Notes under the pieces: generated by a model
Seen by the model: the letters and a program-made list of their open reading frames with translations, nothing else
Databases searched by the model: none
Told to the model about the DNA's origin: nothing
Source: Candidatus Sericytochromatia bacterium
GTDB taxonomy: Bacteria > Cyanobacteriota > Sericytochromatia > JACMPN01
Length of the DNA: 5,723 nucleotides
Direction: 5' to 3'
Assembly (NCBI GenBank): GCA_014377495.1
Contig: JACMPN010000204.1
Coordinates: 1-5,723, forward strand
Position numbers and translations under genes: made by a program
Shown: one piece after another, positions 5,672 to 5,723 of the stretch
Numbering within the stretch: the stretch's first letter is position 1
Layout of the letters: the number at the start of each line of letters is the position of its first letter

Positions 5672-5675
5672 TCCT
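5672..5675 (-). promoter_or_regulatory. Ribosome binding site for the extended transposase start
   Basis: AGGA on the minus strand lies six bases before ATG 5665. It lies within the IS and supports translation from the longer start that includes the helix-turn-helix domain. Confidence 0.55.
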
Positions 5676-5688
5676 GGCCACAAAGCCA

Positions 5689-5705
5689 TTAGTCACAGTG
5701 ACCAA
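5689..5705. promoter_or_regulatory. Palindrome next to the right IS end
   Basis: TTAGTCACAGTGACCAA holds an 11-bp perfect palindrome (GTCACAGTGAC, 5692-5702) that extends by two more complementary pairs after one mismatch. It abuts the right inverted repeat on the transposase promoter side and has no counterpart inside the left repeat. It could be a binding site for the transposase or its helix-turn-helix domain, or a promoter operator. Confidence 0.35.
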
Positions 5706-5723
5706 CCTTACCGTGCAGCCTCT
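5706..5723. repeat. Right terminal inverted repeat of the IS
   Basis: CCTTACCGTGCAGCCTCT is the exact reverse complement of 4513-4530. The window ends on its last base, so the right flank and target duplication cannot be read. Confidence 0.92.

Larger units (their letters stand above)
4514..5722 (-). mobile_element. Complete IS5-family insertion sequence (about 1.21 kb)
   Basis: Perfect terminal inverted repeats bound the element: AGAGGCTGCACGGTAAGG at 4513-4530 and its reverse complement at 5706-5723. The outermost A/T pair probably belongs to the target site, giving an element starting GAGGCTG. TTA lies at 4511-4513, and the last base of the window (T) is the first base expected of a matching TTA copy. 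Inside is a DDE transposase in two overlapping phases, filling nearly the whole length on the minus strand. The length and TTA-type target fit the IS5 family (IS427/IS1031-like groups); the subgroup is not certain. Confidence 0.88.

Overview
The window is GC-rich and looks like a proteobacterial chromosome segment, most likely gammaproteobacterial (an inference from the TrpG/PabA sequence and the insertion-sequence content, not a firm placement). It has been reshaped by mobile DNA. There are no tRNA, rRNA or CRISPR signals. It begins inside a gene and ends exactly on the terminal inverted repeat of an insertion sequence, as expected if an assembly broke at a repeat.

Left to right: (1) bases 3-587, plus strand, the C-terminal part of a tetratricopeptide-repeat protein that runs off the left edge. 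(2) Bases 647-817, minus strand, a copy of only the 3' end of trpG, with its own stop codon. (3) Bases 818-1394, minus strand, the N-terminal part of an IS1380-like transposase, cut off exactly where the trpG fragment begins. (4) Bases 1395-1800, about 400 bases with no convincing gene, possibly holding a decayed gene remnant. (5) Bases 1801-3276, minus strand, a 491-residue exported protein with an HExxH zinc-protease signature and no family I recognise. (6) Bases 3273-3908, minus strand, an apparently functional trpG/pabA glutamine amidotransferase. (7) Bases 3952-4305, minus strand, a small ribbon-helix-helix-like plus coiled-coil protein. (8) Bases 4441-4510, a possible 70-bp miniature element with imperfect inverted ends and TTA on both sides. 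(9) Bases 4514-5722, a complete IS5-family element whose transposase is split over two frames and carries an extra N-terminal helix-turn-helix domain.

The main structural observation is that the last 157 bases shared by the two trpG copies (661-817 and 3332-3488, 3 mismatches) are direct repeats about 2.67 kb apart. They enclose the IS1380 fragment and the HExxH gene. The simplest reading is that trpG originally ended at 647, convergent with the TPR gene, and that foreign DNA entered next to or through its 3' end. That left one full trpG with a new 20-residue tail and one orphan fragment with the old tail. In the present arrangement the trpG stop overlaps the start of the HExxH gene by ATGA, so the exported protein now sits translationally adjacent to an amino acid or folate biosynthesis gene, probably with the small 117-residue gene at the head of the same transcription unit.
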